Of a DNA stretch of 46,729 nt, positions 1-7,658 are shown piece after piece. Source of the DNA: Bifidobacteriaceae bacterium (GTDB lineage: Bacteria; Actinomycetota; Actinomycetes; Actinomycetales; WQXJ01); contig JAIRYJ010000006.1 in NCBI GenBank assembly GCA_031267825.1, forward strand, positions 1-46,729, written 5' to 3'. Position numbers and translations under genes: made by a program. Within the stretch, counting starts at the first letter, position 1. Each line of letters starts with the position of its first letter. The notes beneath the pieces were generated by a model. The model made no database searches. It was not told the origin of the DNA and was given only the letters and a program-made list of their open reading frames with translations.

Positions 1-259
1 AGTTGGCCATTTTGGGTAACTATGACCGATTACCGACAGCCCGCACCTGACCCGGCCAGCTCCCCCAAACCAGCCTCGCCGTAAAACCGCGGGTCAACGG
101 ATCTCCTCCGGTTCATCCGGCACCAGCCGGCCCACTTTCCGCGACGGAAACCGGTCACAGTTGGCCATTTTGGGTAACTATGACCGATTACCGACAGCCC
201 GCACCTGACCCGGCCAGCTCCCCCAAACCAGCCTCGCCGTAAAACCGCGGGTCAACGGA
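1..259. repeat. Tandem direct repeat, period 158 bp
   Basis: A 101-bp segment at 1-101 recurs at 159-259 and appears identical base for base. The 57 bases between the copies (102-158) are the rest of a 158-bp period, and the second copy diverges after 259. Because the first copy starts at the window edge, a longer array may extend upstream. No reading frame is supported. Each copy contains the motif GTAAAACCGCGGGTCAAC (81-98, 239-256), whose reverse complement resembles motifs at 481 and at the miaB 3' end. Confidence 0.9.
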
Positions 260-529
260 CTGGCGGTGTTTTGGGGCTGCTTGGCGAGGTCAGCTAGGCC
301 CACAGAAAACGACCCCAGTAGCTGGTTTTGACCTCACTGGGGTCAATTCCTGTGGGGTTGGCTGAGTGACTTGGATGTGCGGTGACAGGAAGTGGGCACA
401 GTGGGTTCAAATAGGTGACTGTTGGCACTTTCTGTCAGGCGACTTGGGCTGGGTCCCAGCTGCTTCAGCGGACACACCCGACTGACCCGCGGGTTTACCC
501 CGAACCTGGGCGGAGCGTCACAACACCCC
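260..529. other. Non-coding stretch downstream of dinB
   Basis: Together with the repeat at 1-259 this makes about 530 bases without a supported gene. It holds the two-arm palindrome at 299-356 and a TGACCCGCGGGTTTAC motif near 483. Short open frames on both strands show no recognisable domain and no convincing ribosome binding site. It is the 3' flank of dinB, which ends at 530. Confidence 0.6.
299..356. repeat. Two-arm imperfect palindrome
   Basis: The inner arms GACCCCAGT (311-319) and ACTGGGGTC (336-344) are perfectly complementary. The outer arms CCCACAG (299-305) and CTGTGGG (350-356) pair around them, separated by five-base internal loops. No T-run follows, so it does not look like a classical intrinsic terminator. 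It could be a terminator-like structure behind dinB or a protein-binding cruciform. Confidence 0.6.
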
Positions 530-1729
530 TCACGCCAACCCATCAGGCGGCCGCTCCGGCGGCCGCCCCGGGGGCAGCAGTGTACCTGGCCGCAACGCGT
601 CCGGACCGAAACGACGCCGGACGTCATCGCGCACCTGGTCAACTGCCTCAAGCCCGCTGCCTTCTTCACCAAAAGCTAGCTGCAAAGGCGCACCGGAGCG
701 AGGCACCAAACTCCCCAGACGCACCCCCGCTAAACGCACCCCACCGTCCCCAGGAATGGAACCGATCAGGCCTTGAGCCACCTGGCTGATCAGCTTGGTG
801 GAATCGGCGGGAACCTCCAAGGTGTGCGAACGGCCGTGGGTTTGAAAATCCGCCCGGCGCAACTTGACCCCGATGGTCCTGCACATCAGACCCGCCTCGC
901 GTAAACGCCAGGCTGTCTTATCGGCCAGGGCGATCACAGCCCGGCGCAAAGCGGCGCTGCCAGCTGCCAAGTCCTGTTCAAAAGTAGTTTCAGCGCTGAT
1001 CGATTTCTCCTGGCGCGGCGGGCTGACCGGACTGTCATCTTGTCCCCTGGCCAACGCCAGTAAATGAAGAGCGGCGGCCTGACCAATCGCCCGGGCGATC
1101 ACTTCGTCCGGCGAATCCGCCAAATCGGCCACCGTCCGCAAGCCGAGTCTTTCCAGAACACTCGTCGTGGCCGGACCAATCCCCCACAGCGCGCCAACTG
1201 GTAACGGCCGCAGAAAATCGACTGTGGCTTCGGGCGGAACCTCAAGCAGGCCGTTCGGTTTAGCCCGGGTGGAGGCGATCTTGGCGACTGATTTGGATGC
1301 GGCCACACCAGCCGAAGCCGTGATCGAAAAGTTGTCCCAAATCCGCGCCCGAATCTCCTGAGCGATCTGAACAGCCGGCCCTAAACGCCGGGCGGCACCG
1401 GTCACATCAAGGAAAGCCTCATCAACTGAAACTTGTTCAACCATTGGTGTGACATCGCGCAGCAGCATCATCACACCGCGCGACACGGCCCGGTAGGCCT
1501 CATGATGCGGCGCGATGAAGACAGCGCCTGGCGCCCGGCGCCGCGCCTGACTAGTCGGTTGACCAGCCCGGATACCGTAGGCTCGGGCCTCATAGGTGGC
1601 CGCCACGACAACCCCTCGGGCCGAGGCTGAGGCCACCACAACAGGCAGCCCACGCAACTCCGGTCTGCTGGCTAGCTCAACCGAAGCGAAGAAGGCATCC
1701 ATGTCAACATGGATGATGGACCGTGCCAT
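530..1729 (-). CDS. dinB: DNA polymerase IV (Y family)
   Basis: This is an error-prone translesion polymerase that extends past damaged bases in the cytoplasm. The 399-residue product has the catalytic carboxylates in DMDAFF (D9) and SVDEAF (D103, E104), with the Y-family steric-gate Phe at 13-14. The thumb and little-finger domains follow to about residue 345. QLAF at 350-353 resembles a beta-clamp binding motif. The last 20 residues are Pro/Arg-rich and look like lineage-specific extension. The start fits a leaderless transcript: a CATAAT hexamer lies exactly six bases upstream of the ATG. The gene is divergent from, and nearly abuts, the next gene. No SOS box is visible in front of it. Full length, no sign of decay. 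Confidence 0.96.
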   Translation of the reverse strand: MARSIIHVDMDAFFASVELASRPELRGLPVVVASASARGVVVAATYEARAYGIRAGQPTSQARRRAPGAVFIAPHHEAYRAVSRGVMMLLRDVTPMVEQVSVDEAFLDVTGAARRLGPAVQIAQEIRARIWDNFSITASAGVAASKSVAKIASTRAKPNGLLEVPPEATVDFLRPLPVGALWGIGPATTSVLERLGLRTVADLADSPDEVIARAIGQAAALHLLALARGQDDSPVSPPRQEKSISAETTFEQDLAAGSAALRRAVIALADKTAWRLREAGLMCRTIGVKLRRADFQTHGRSHTLEVPADSTKLISQVAQGLIGSIPGDGGVRLAGVRLGSLVPRSGAPLQLAFGEEGSGLEAVDQVRDDVRRRFGPDALRPGTLLPPGRPPERPPDGLA

Positions 1730-1738
1730 AAGAGCATT

Positions 1739-2572
1739 ATGTATGGTGTGATACCAACTCAGCCGTTCACTGTCGGCTCCGGCGAGGCCCGGTTCGACCG
1801 TCAGGGCGATTCGATAACGCTCTACATCAACGATGTGCCGTCTTCGCAGTGGTTTTTGAGCGACCCGGGAGAGCTTGAATTCGAATACATGCGCTGGATG
1901 ATCGCCGCTATCGGGTCAGTTTTCCCGACGGATCAACGGTTGTCGGCCTTGCATTTGGGGGCCGCCGCTTGTTCCTTGCCACGCGCCATCGCCCATCTTT
2001 GGCCGCGCTCCCGCCACCTTGCCGTCGAGCTGGATCCCGTCCTGGCCGACATCGTGCGCCAACACGTCACTTTGCCGCGCGCGCCGGTCTTACGGATTAG
2101 GGTGGCCGATGCCGTCCCAACGCTTTTGGCGCGCCCGTCTAGTTCGCATGACCTCATCATTTGTGACGCGTTTGACGCGGACATGACAACGCCGGTCGGC
2201 TTGCTGGATGACACCGCAGCAGCGGCAGCCGCCCGTGTTCTCAAACCTGGCGGACTCTATTTGGCGAACTTGGCGGACACGCCTGGTTTGCCTAACTCAC
2301 ATCGCCAGATTCGTACTCTTGCCCGACATTTCGCATATACCGGGTTCATCACCGAACCAGCCCAGTTGCGCGGACGGCGTCTAGGGAATGTGGTGGTGTT
2401 AGCCCGCCACATCGCCCTAGACGCGACCCAAGATCAGAACCTGAGCCGGAAGCTGGCAGCCGATGGCTTCCCCGCCCGCCTAGTAGCGGGCGGCGATGCT
2501 TTACTCTGGGCTGGACTCGGTCGGGGGCTTGACGCTGGACTCGGTCAGGGGCTTGACGTTACCGGCTTGTAG
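1739..2572 (+). CDS. Spermidine-synthase-like SAM-binding protein
   Basis: A product of about 277 residues with a Rossmann-like methyltransferase core. HLGAAACSLPRAIAHLW is a SAM-type glycine/alanine loop, followed by AVELDP with an acidic ribose-binding residue, then VADAV and the strand LIICDAFDAD. This arrangement is that of the small spermidine-synthase-like proteins common in Actinobacteria, in which true polyamine synthesis is often unproven. An ATG at 1709 is open but would overlap the start of divergent dinB by 21 bases, so I prefer the ATG at 1739. The C-terminus is a Gly/Leu repeat (GLGRGLDA, GLGQGLDV) encoded by a 24-bp tandem duplication. That duplication overlaps the 3' end of the convergent cold-shock gene by 72 bases. 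Substrate unknown. Confidence 0.8.
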   Translation: MYGVIPTQPFTVGSGEARFDRQGDSITLYINDVPSSQWFLSDPGELEFEYMRWMIAAIGSVFPTDQRLSALHLGAAACSLPRAIAHLWPRSRHLAVELDPVLADIVRQHVTLPRAPVLRIRVADAVPTLLARPSSSHDLIICDAFDADMTTPVGLLDDTAAAAAARVLKPGGLYLANLADTPGLPNSHRQIRTLARHFAYTGFITEPAQLRGRRLGNVVVLARHIALDATQDQNLSRKLAADGFPARLVAGGDALLWAGLGRGLDAGLGQGLDVTGL

Positions 2573-2746
2573 ACCTTTAGGAGATTCGACTACATCGAAT
2601 TCGACTTTCTGGTCCTTCGTCAAGGTCCGGTACCCGTCAACCTTGATGGCTGAATGGTGGACAAATAACTCGCGGCCGCCATCATCTGGCGCGATGAAAC
2701 CGTAGCCTTTGTCAGGAGTGAAGAACTTCACTACTCCTGTAGCCAT
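2501..2746 (-). CDS. cspA: Cold-shock protein (CspA family)
   Basis: An 81-residue single cold-shock domain protein that binds single-stranded RNA/DNA. RNP1 is KGYGFI at 13-18 and RNP2 is LFVHHSAI at 27-34. The core is complete by about residue 66. The remaining residues form a tail with VKPLTESS and VKPPTESS, two copies of an 8-residue repeat not typical of the family (about 67 residues). The tail is encoded by the 24-bp duplication at 2513-2560, which is coding on both strands because the convergent gene ends at 2572. GGAAGGAA about 11 bases before the ATG is a plausible ribosome binding site. The 144-base gap to the upstream gene may hold a structured cold-shock leader, not resolved here. 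Confidence 0.95.
   Translation of the reverse strand: MATGVVKFFTPDKGYGFIAPDDGGRELFVHHSAIKVDGYRTLTKDQKVEFDVVESPKGLQAGNVKPLTESSVKPPTESSPE
2513..2560. repeat. 24-bp tandem duplication in a convergent overlap
   Basis: Two 24-bp units (2513-2536 and 2537-2560) differ at two positions. The unit is read as GLGRGLDA/GLGQGLDV on the plus strand and VKPLTESS/VKPPTESS on the minus strand, so it lengthens the C-termini of two convergent genes at once. Confidence 0.85.
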
Positions 2747-2890
2747 ATTGATGCTGTTCCTTCCGGATTTTGGGCGGACCTGGTGCCGCGCCTCTCAATA
2801 CGGCCGATCTGTGAGGGCTCAGATGACCCCACAGGGGATATCAGATGGCTCGCGTGAAACAACCGCAAGAAGAGTCTGACACGACTCGGC

Positions 2891-3817
2891 TCAACCGGTA
2901 AAGGCCGAATCCTCACCAGTTTCGTTTTGGGCCGCTAGATATCGCTCAAATTCGGCTGCGATCTCATCGCCTGTTGGTAGCGGCCGACTGGGCAGTTCAC
3001 CACCTGGAGCGGCCAATGAACTGGCGTCTTGTCTGTCTTCCAGCTTGGCGATGGCGGCGGCCAATTCGGGCCGGGCGGCTATTTGTTGATCAAGTTCTTG
3101 ACGTTGAACGTCGGCCGCTTCGGCGATGCTAGCTAAATCAAATTCCAGTCCGGTTGACTGGCTGACGGCTCGCATCAGTTCAAGTGTGCCCATCGGCGAT
3201 GGTACTTGAACCAGGTAATGCGGTACATGGACTACTAGGGTCCTGGCGTCACGGCCGATTTCACGTAGTTTGACTTCTGTCCAGGCCATTACGCTGCTAG
3301 GGAACTGGATCCGGTCGGCTGAGGATCCGGCCGCTTTAGCTACCAGGGTCTTGCAATCGTCTGTCGCGGTAACGGGCCAGGTCCGGGTGTGTGGCGAGGC
3401 GGCTGGGATGCCGTGTATGCCGAGGGCTAACCGAACGTCGAAGGTTTCAACCAGGTCACTGACCGCATCGGTGAAAGCGTCCCAGCGCATGTCTGGTTCG
3501 GGGCCGTACATCAGTAAGAATGGTGATCCGGCGGCGTCATATACCAGGTCGATCCCAAGTGATGGTTCTTGGAAATCGCTCCAGCCGTCTTCACCTAGGG
3601 TCATCGGTGGGCGCCTTGAACGGTAGTCAACTAGTTCATCGGCGTTGAAGGAGACCAAGCGAATGGTTTGTGGGCGGTCAATCAGATCGCCGATCGCTAA
3701 GCCAGCCACGATACCTGAGTCGATAAATCCGTCGAAGGCGTACAACATGACTGGTGCCACGCCGCTGGCCTCTAGACGGGCCGCCGCCTCTTGGTTGACG
3801 GTGTAAAGCTGTGTCAT
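2891..3817 (-). CDS. PAC2-family protein (proteasome assembly chaperone-like)
   Basis: A 308-residue protein that I assign to the PAC2 family from its overall pattern: an N-terminal VMLYAFDGFIDSG segment, a central alpha/beta region with LALGIHGIPAASPHTR, and LVVHVPHYLVQVPSPMGTLELM. Actinobacterial members are widespread, and their role is not settled even in species with a proteasome; nothing here shows a proteasome. The C-terminal 90 residues are helical and charged. The frame is open to 3853, but the ATG at 3817 is preceded by AAGAGGA at good spacing, so I use it. It lies upstream of cspA in the same direction and is divergent from the helicase gene. Confidence 0.82.
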   Translation of the reverse strand: MTQLYTVNQEAAARLEASGVAPVMLYAFDGFIDSGIVAGLAIGDLIDRPQTIRLVSFNADELVDYRSRRPPMTLGEDGWSDFQEPSLGIDLVYDAAGSPFLLMYGPEPDMRWDAFTDAVSDLVETFDVRLALGIHGIPAASPHTRTWPVTATDDCKTLVAKAAGSSADRIQFPSSVMAWTEVKLREIGRDARTLVVHVPHYLVQVPSPMGTLELMRAVSQSTGLEFDLASIAEAADVQRQELDQQIAARPELAAAIAKLEDRQDASSLAAPGGELPSRPLPTGDEIAAEFERYLAAQNETGEDSAFTG

Positions 3818-3945
3818 TAATATTCCTCTTTTCTTATCACGCTCCCTATGCAACGCTCCTGGTGGACTGGCTATTCCCGGCGGCTCAGGAACTGTTTTAG
3901 GTTCTGCCTGGCTGGCTTTGAGCAGTTCAGCGGGCCTGGAGGCAG

Positions 3946-3951
3946 TACAAT
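3946..3951 (+). promoter_or_regulatory. -10 element for helD
   Basis: TACAAT at 3946-3951 is a good -10 hexamer. Transcription starting near 3958 would place the ATG at 3987, with its GGGAGG site, in a short 5' leader. It would exclude the upstream in-frame start at 3918. No clear -35 is seen. Confidence 0.45.
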
Positions 3952-3986
3952 TGATGGCCCGTTTTCTATTGGGAGGACCGCCTCAA

Positions 3987-6245
3987 ATGAGCTTGAAGCA
4001 GTCGCCGATCGCGGCCGAACAGAGCTACTTGGACCGCCTTTACCAGCGTCTCGATTTCCTGCGCGAGGAGACCCGCAAGCGCCTGGCGGAGGTCCGGGCT
4101 TCCCGGGCTGGCGGGTCACCGCAGAACCGGTCGGAACGTGATGCCTTCGCGGCGCTGCATTCGAGCCGTTTGGCGCAGCTTGAATCAGTTGAGGATCGGC
4201 TGGTTTTTGGGGCGTTGACGATGGATGATTCGGAACGGTTCCACATTGGCCGGATCGGTTTGCAAGACGAGTCGCACCAACCGATCTTGACTGATTGGCG
4301 GGCCCCGGCGGCTGAACCGTTCTATCAGGCGACGGCGGCGCACCGGCTGGGAGTGGCGCGGCGGCGCCATATCACGACGACTGGTCGGCGGGTCACGGCG
4401 ATTGATGACGAGTTACTTGATCTTGAGGCGGCCCGTGGCGGCACCAACCCAGGGCTTGATTTGACTGGCGATGGTGCTTTGATGGCTGCCTTAGCGGCTG
4501 GGCGGACCGGGCGGATGGGAGATATTGTCGCCACTATCCAAGCTGAACAGGACCGCATTATTCGTTCTGATTTGGCTCAGCCGCTTGTGGTTCAGGGTGG
4601 TCCGGGGACTGGTAAGACGGCGGTAGCTCTGCACCGGGCGGCTTACTTGCTTTACGCCAAACGTGAACGTCTGGCTTCTTCGGGGGTGTTGATAGTTGGC
4701 CCGAGCAACATTTTTCTGCATTACATTGACCGCGTGTTGCCTTCTTTGGGTGAAACTAATGTGGTCGCGACGACTATGTCCTCGCTGCTGCCGGGTTTTG
4801 AGGCGGCAGGCGTTGAGGCACCGGAGGTGGCAGCGATCAAGGGACGCCTCATCATGGCGGAGGTGGTGCGCCGGGCGGTTGAGGAGCGTCAACGGTTGCC
4901 GCGCCGGGATCTGCGGTTGTCCGTCTTGGGCCGGGTTTTGGTTTTGTACCGGGACGATGCCGTCCGTGCGAGATCCGCCGCGAGGGCGACGGGGCTGCCA
5001 TACAACCAGGCCAGGGTCATTTTCGCTGAGAATCTTTTGGACAGTCTGGCACGCCAATTGGCTGATCAGCTGGCCCAGCCGGATCTGTCTGATGGCCGAG
5101 GGTTGTTGGAGCCGCAGGATTTTGCTGAGATCCGCCAGGATCTGCGAGCTAGTTCAGATGTCAGGATCGCTATCAACTTGTGTTGGATGCCGATGACACC
5201 AGACCGGCTGCTTGAGGGGCTCTACACTCAGCCGCATATTTTGGAGTATTGCGCTCCGGAGTTGAGCCCGGCTGAGCGGGACGCCTTGGCCCGGCCCGCT
5301 GGGTCGGCTTGGACCAGCGCGGATGTTCCGCTGCTTGATGAGGCCGCTGAGCTTCTTGGTGAGGATGGTTCGGCGGCGCAGGCGGAGCGGCGGGCCGCCG
5401 CTTTGCGCCGCCAACAGGATCTGCATTATGCCCAACAGACGTTGGCTGAGGGGTTTGGCGGGGGCTTGATCACTGCTGAGCAACTGGCTGACCGGTTCTC
5501 GTCGGCTGGTTCGTCTTTGACCCCAGCGGAGCGGGCCGCGTCTGACCGGACTTGGACTTACGGTCACATTGTGGTCGATGAGGCGCAGGAACTCAGTCCG
5601 ATGGACTGGCGTTGCCTGTTGCGGCGCTGCCCAACCCGGTCTTTGACGATTGTCGGAGATGCTGGTCAGACGCGGGCTCCGGGGGCTGTTGGTAGCTGGC
5701 GGGTGTCTTTGGATCAGGCTTTGGGGGTTGGTTCTTGGCGGCTGGAACAGTTGACTGTGAACTATCGCACACCGGAGACGATCATGCGCGCCGCCCAGTC
5801 GATGGCTCGCGCGGCCGGCTTGCCGGTCAGTAACGATTTGGCTGCCCGGGATGTGCCGAATGCTTTGGTTGAGCGTTGTGTGGCTGATCCGGTGGCTGAG
5901 GCTGTCGCTGTCGCTGCGGCCCACTTGCCGCGCGGTGAGACTGGACGGGTGGCGTTGATCGCTGTTGGCGATGACCTGGCCCGCCTTAGGGAGCTGCTGG
6001 CGGCTGGTCAGCTACGCACCATGGTGGCTCCGGCGCGGGAGAACCCGCTCGATTTTCCGTTGTCGGTGCTGGATCCGGCTAGTGTCAAGGGTCTCGAGTT
6101 TGATGAGGTGATCCTGGTTGATCCGGATGCGATTAGGGATGCCGCTGGCTCCGCGACGGACTTCGCCCGGCGTTCCGGTGCGGCTGATCTTTATGTCGCT
6201 ATGACCCGTCCCACTAGGAGACTGTGGCTCTTGCGACGGAGTTGA
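3987..6245 (+). CDS. helD: HelD-type UvrD/Rep-like helicase, RNA polymerase recycling factor
   Basis: A 752-residue superfamily 1 ATPase. The N-terminal 60 residues are a charged coiled coil, as in HelD proteins that insert into RNA polymerase channels. Walker A is GGPGTGKT at 204-211, the Walker B/DEAQ motif is DEAQE at 531-535, and the C-terminal LYVAMTRPTRR matches helicase motif VI. Length and order fit the actinobacterial class II HelD, which releases RNA polymerase from DNA using ATP; some relatives (HelR) give rifamycin tolerance. Assignment to that role is inference from family. The ATG at 3987 has GGGAGG about 10 bases upstream; the frame is open from 3918. Just after the stop, 6240-6276 imperfectly repeats the coding segment at 6182-6216, suggesting a small tandem duplication at the 3' end. 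Confidence 0.88.
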   Translation: MSLKQSPIAAEQSYLDRLYQRLDFLREETRKRLAEVRASRAGGSPQNRSERDAFAALHSSRLAQLESVEDRLVFGALTMDDSERFHIGRIGLQDESHQPILTDWRAPAAEPFYQATAAHRLGVARRRHITTTGRRVTAIDDELLDLEAARGGTNPGLDLTGDGALMAALAAGRTGRMGDIVATIQAEQDRIIRSDLAQPLVVQGGPGTGKTAVALHRAAYLLYAKRERLASSGVLIVGPSNIFLHYIDRVLPSLGETNVVATTMSSLLPGFEAAGVEAPEVAAIKGRLIMAEVVRRAVEERQRLPRRDLRLSVLGRVLVLYRDDAVRARSAARATGLPYNQARVIFAENLLDSLARQLADQLAQPDLSDGRGLLEPQDFAEIRQDLRASSDVRIAINLCWMPMTPDRLLEGLYTQPHILEYCAPELSPAERDALARPAGSAWTSADVPLLDEAAELLGEDGSAAQAERRAAALRRQQDLHYAQQTLAEGFGGGLITAEQLADRFSSAGSSLTPAERAASDRTWTYGHIVVDEAQELSPMDWRCLLRRCPTRSLTIVGDAGQTRAPGAVGSWRVSLDQALGVGSWRLEQLTVNYRTPETIMRAAQSMARAAGLPVSNDLAARDVPNALVERCVADPVAEAVAVAAAHLPRGETGRVALIAVGDDLARLRELLAAGQLRTMVAPARENPLDFPLSVLDPASVKGLEFDEVILVDPDAIRDAAGSATDFARRSGAADLYVAMTRPTRRLWLLRRS

Positions 6246-6276
6246 TCTTTATGTAGCTCTGGCCCGCCCACCGGCG
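6182..6276 (+). repeat. Imperfect duplication of the helD 3' end
   Basis: The segment encoding DLYVAMTRP (about 6182-6216) is echoed at 6240-6276 with roughly 80% identity, mostly past the stop codon at 6243-6245. GATCTTTATGT is exact in both copies. Confidence 0.6.
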
Positions 6277-6337
6277 GTCATTTAGGTTCGACTGGCGGCA
6301 CTGGACCACTTGGGCCGGCACATCAACCGATCGGATG

Positions 6338-6349
6338 TGCAACGATAGA
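6338..6349 (+). promoter_or_regulatory. Candidate LacI-type half-operator upstream of the repressor gene
   Basis: TGCAACGATAGA matches 9 of 12 positions of the palindrome TGCAACGTTGCA found upstream of the binding-protein gene. It lies about 30 bases before the repressor start and could give autoregulation. The right half is poor. Confidence 0.35.
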
Positions 6350-6380
6350 ACGGCCGGATCGTCAGTTAGGAATAGTCAGC

Positions 6381-7397
6381 GTGGTCACACTCAGGGACGT
6401 TGCGAATAGAGCAGGTGTTTCGGTCCGCACCGTGTCAAATGTTGTCAACGGTTGGCCTCACGTCCGCCCGGCACTCCGCCAGCATGTTCAAACGGTCATT
6501 GATGAGTTGGGTTACCGGCCTAACCTCGCGGCGCGCTATTTGCGTGGTGGCCGCACCGGCATGATCGCTTTGGTCATTCCGGAAATCGACGCACCTTATT
6601 TCGCTGAGTTGGCTAGATGTTTCGGTAAGGAACTGTCGGTCAAGGGCTTGACGCTGGCGATCGAACAAACCGACGGCCTGATTGAGCGGGAGCGTGCTTT
6701 GGTTGACTCCGGGAGCGGTCCAACTATGTTCGACGGGATCATTTTTTCCCCCATATCAACCACTGCCGCTGATTTTGCCAGACGCCGGGCCGATGTGCCT
6801 GTGGTGTTGATCGGAGAACAGCTTGGTGCCGAATGTGACCATGTCCAGATCGATAACATCGCGGCGTCCCAAGTCGCCACGCAACATTTGATTGAACTTG
6901 GCCGTCAGAGAATCGCTTTGATCGGGCATCAGCCCGGAGCTGGCATCAACACCTCTGACCTTCGGGTGGAGGGATACAAGGCGGCTCTACGGGCGGCCTC
7001 GTTGCCGATTGATCCTCAGCTGCTGACACCGACTCCGCTGTTCACCAGGGATGGTGGAGTCAGTGCCGCGGAGGCTTTGCTGAGCTTGCCTGAGCCGCCG
7101 GACGCTATTTTCTGTTTGAGTGACCTGCTGGCGCTGGGCGCCATGAGCGCCATTATCCGCCGGGGTCTGACAGTGCCGGAAGATATCGCGATCGTCGGTT
7201 TCGATGACATCGAGGAGGGGCGGTTCGCCCGGCCGTCGCTGACATCTGTGTCGCCGGACAAGAAGGCCATCGCGGCGCAGACCGTACGTCTTTTGCTGTC
7301 ACGAATCGATGGTGAAAAGCACAGCCCAACAACTGTGGATATTGACTTTGAACTGGTGATTCGAGAGTCAAGCCAGATGCGGCCCGAACTCCGCTAG
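6381..7397 (+). CDS. LacI-family transcriptional repressor
   Basis: A 338-residue regulator. The DNA-binding helix-turn-helix is at residues 3-24 (TLRDVANRAGVSVRTVSNVVNG), followed by the hinge helix region LGYRPNLAARYLRGGRTG. The effector-binding core starts at about 58 and has the usual periplasmic-binding-protein fold, with VGFDDIEEGRFARPSLTSVSP near the end. It is encoded directly upstream of a sugar ABC transporter and two GH2 enzymes. Paired palindromes resembling LacI-family operators precede those genes, so it is very likely their local repressor; the inducer is unknown. The start is GTG at 6381. The upstream TTAGGAA could be a weak Shine-Dalgarno site. Confidence 0.93.
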   Translation: MVTLRDVANRAGVSVRTVSNVVNGWPHVRPALRQHVQTVIDELGYRPNLAARYLRGGRTGMIALVIPEIDAPYFAELARCFGKELSVKGLTLAIEQTDGLIERERALVDSGSGPTMFDGIIFSPISTTAADFARRRADVPVVLIGEQLGAECDHVQIDNIAASQVATQHLIELGRQRIALIGHQPGAGINTSDLRVEGYKAALRAASLPIDPQLLTPTPLFTRDGGVSAAEALLSLPEPPDAIFCLSDLLALGAMSAIIRRGLTVPEDIAIVGFDDIEEGRFARPSLTSVSPDKKAIAAQTVRLLLSRIDGEKHSPTTVDIDFELVIRESSQMRPELR

Positions 7398-7424
7398 GTG
7401 TCGGCCGGACAACAGATTCCTGGG

Positions 7425-7550
7425 AGTTTCCCCCAGCGCCCCTTCGCCGCGTCTTCGCTGGTGAGAGCCTCCCTCCCACCGCCCTGCCCGGCCGGAGAGC
7501 GTTATTCAACACCCTCGTGGCGAAGAGCCACCGGCCTAGGCGCCGGCCCC
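7425..7550 (+). repeat. Dispersed repeat element, copy A
   Basis: This copy contains the conserved core CCCCCAGCGCC (7430-7440), CGCCGCGTCTTCGCTGG and TGAGAG. It then has CTCCCACCGC, TATTCAACACCCTC and CCTAGG. The order and spacing match copies at 22752-22922 (+) and 45110-45250 (-). CCAGCG and CGCTGG within the core can pair. It fills the gap between the repressor gene and the binding-protein promoter, so the open frame running through it is not taken as coding. Confidence 0.75.
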
Positions 7551-7587
7551 GCCATGGAACTCAAAACGCGTCAGGTCAACTGCCCAG

Positions 7588-7593
7588 TTGACA
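7588..7593 (+). promoter_or_regulatory. -35 element of the binding-protein promoter
   Basis: TTGACA is a perfect -35 hexamer. The best -10 at 18-base spacing, CAAACT at 7612-7617, is weak, as expected for a controlled promoter. It overlaps the first operator-like palindrome. Confidence 0.45.
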
Positions 7594-7601
7594 ACGTTGC
7601 A
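7590..7601 (+). promoter_or_regulatory. LacI-type operator O1
   Basis: GACAACGTTGCA matches 10 of 12 positions of the perfect palindrome at 7634. It overlaps the -35 hexamer. The centre-to-centre distance to the second site is 44 bases, about four helical turns, which would let one tetramer or two dimers sit on the same face. Confidence 0.6.
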
Positions 7602-7633
7602 CAAGACGTGGCAAACTCGATCTTGTCAGGAAA

Positions 7634-7645
7634 TGCAACGTTGCA
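7634..7645 (+). promoter_or_regulatory. LacI-type operator O2 (perfect palindrome)
   Basis: TGCAACGTTGCA is a perfect 12-bp palindrome with the central CG typical of LacI/GalR operators. It lies just before the ribosome binding site of the sugar-binding lipoprotein gene. Confidence 0.7.
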
Positions 7646-7658
7646 CGAAAGGAACACC

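Noticed and set aside
1..259. CRISPR array
   Set aside because: Only two units, 101 bp long with a 57-bp gap; repeats of CRISPR size and regular spacers are absent, and no cas gene is present anywhere in the window.
2891..3817. Evidence for a bacterial proteasome from the PAC2-like gene
   Set aside because: PAC2-family proteins occur in Actinobacteria without proteasomes, and no prcA, prcB, mpa or pup gene is present here.
7398..7658. N-terminal extension of the sugar-binding protein frame
   Set aside because: The stretch is repeat element, promoter and operators. The lipoprotein signal peptide begins at 7659 with its own ribosome binding site.
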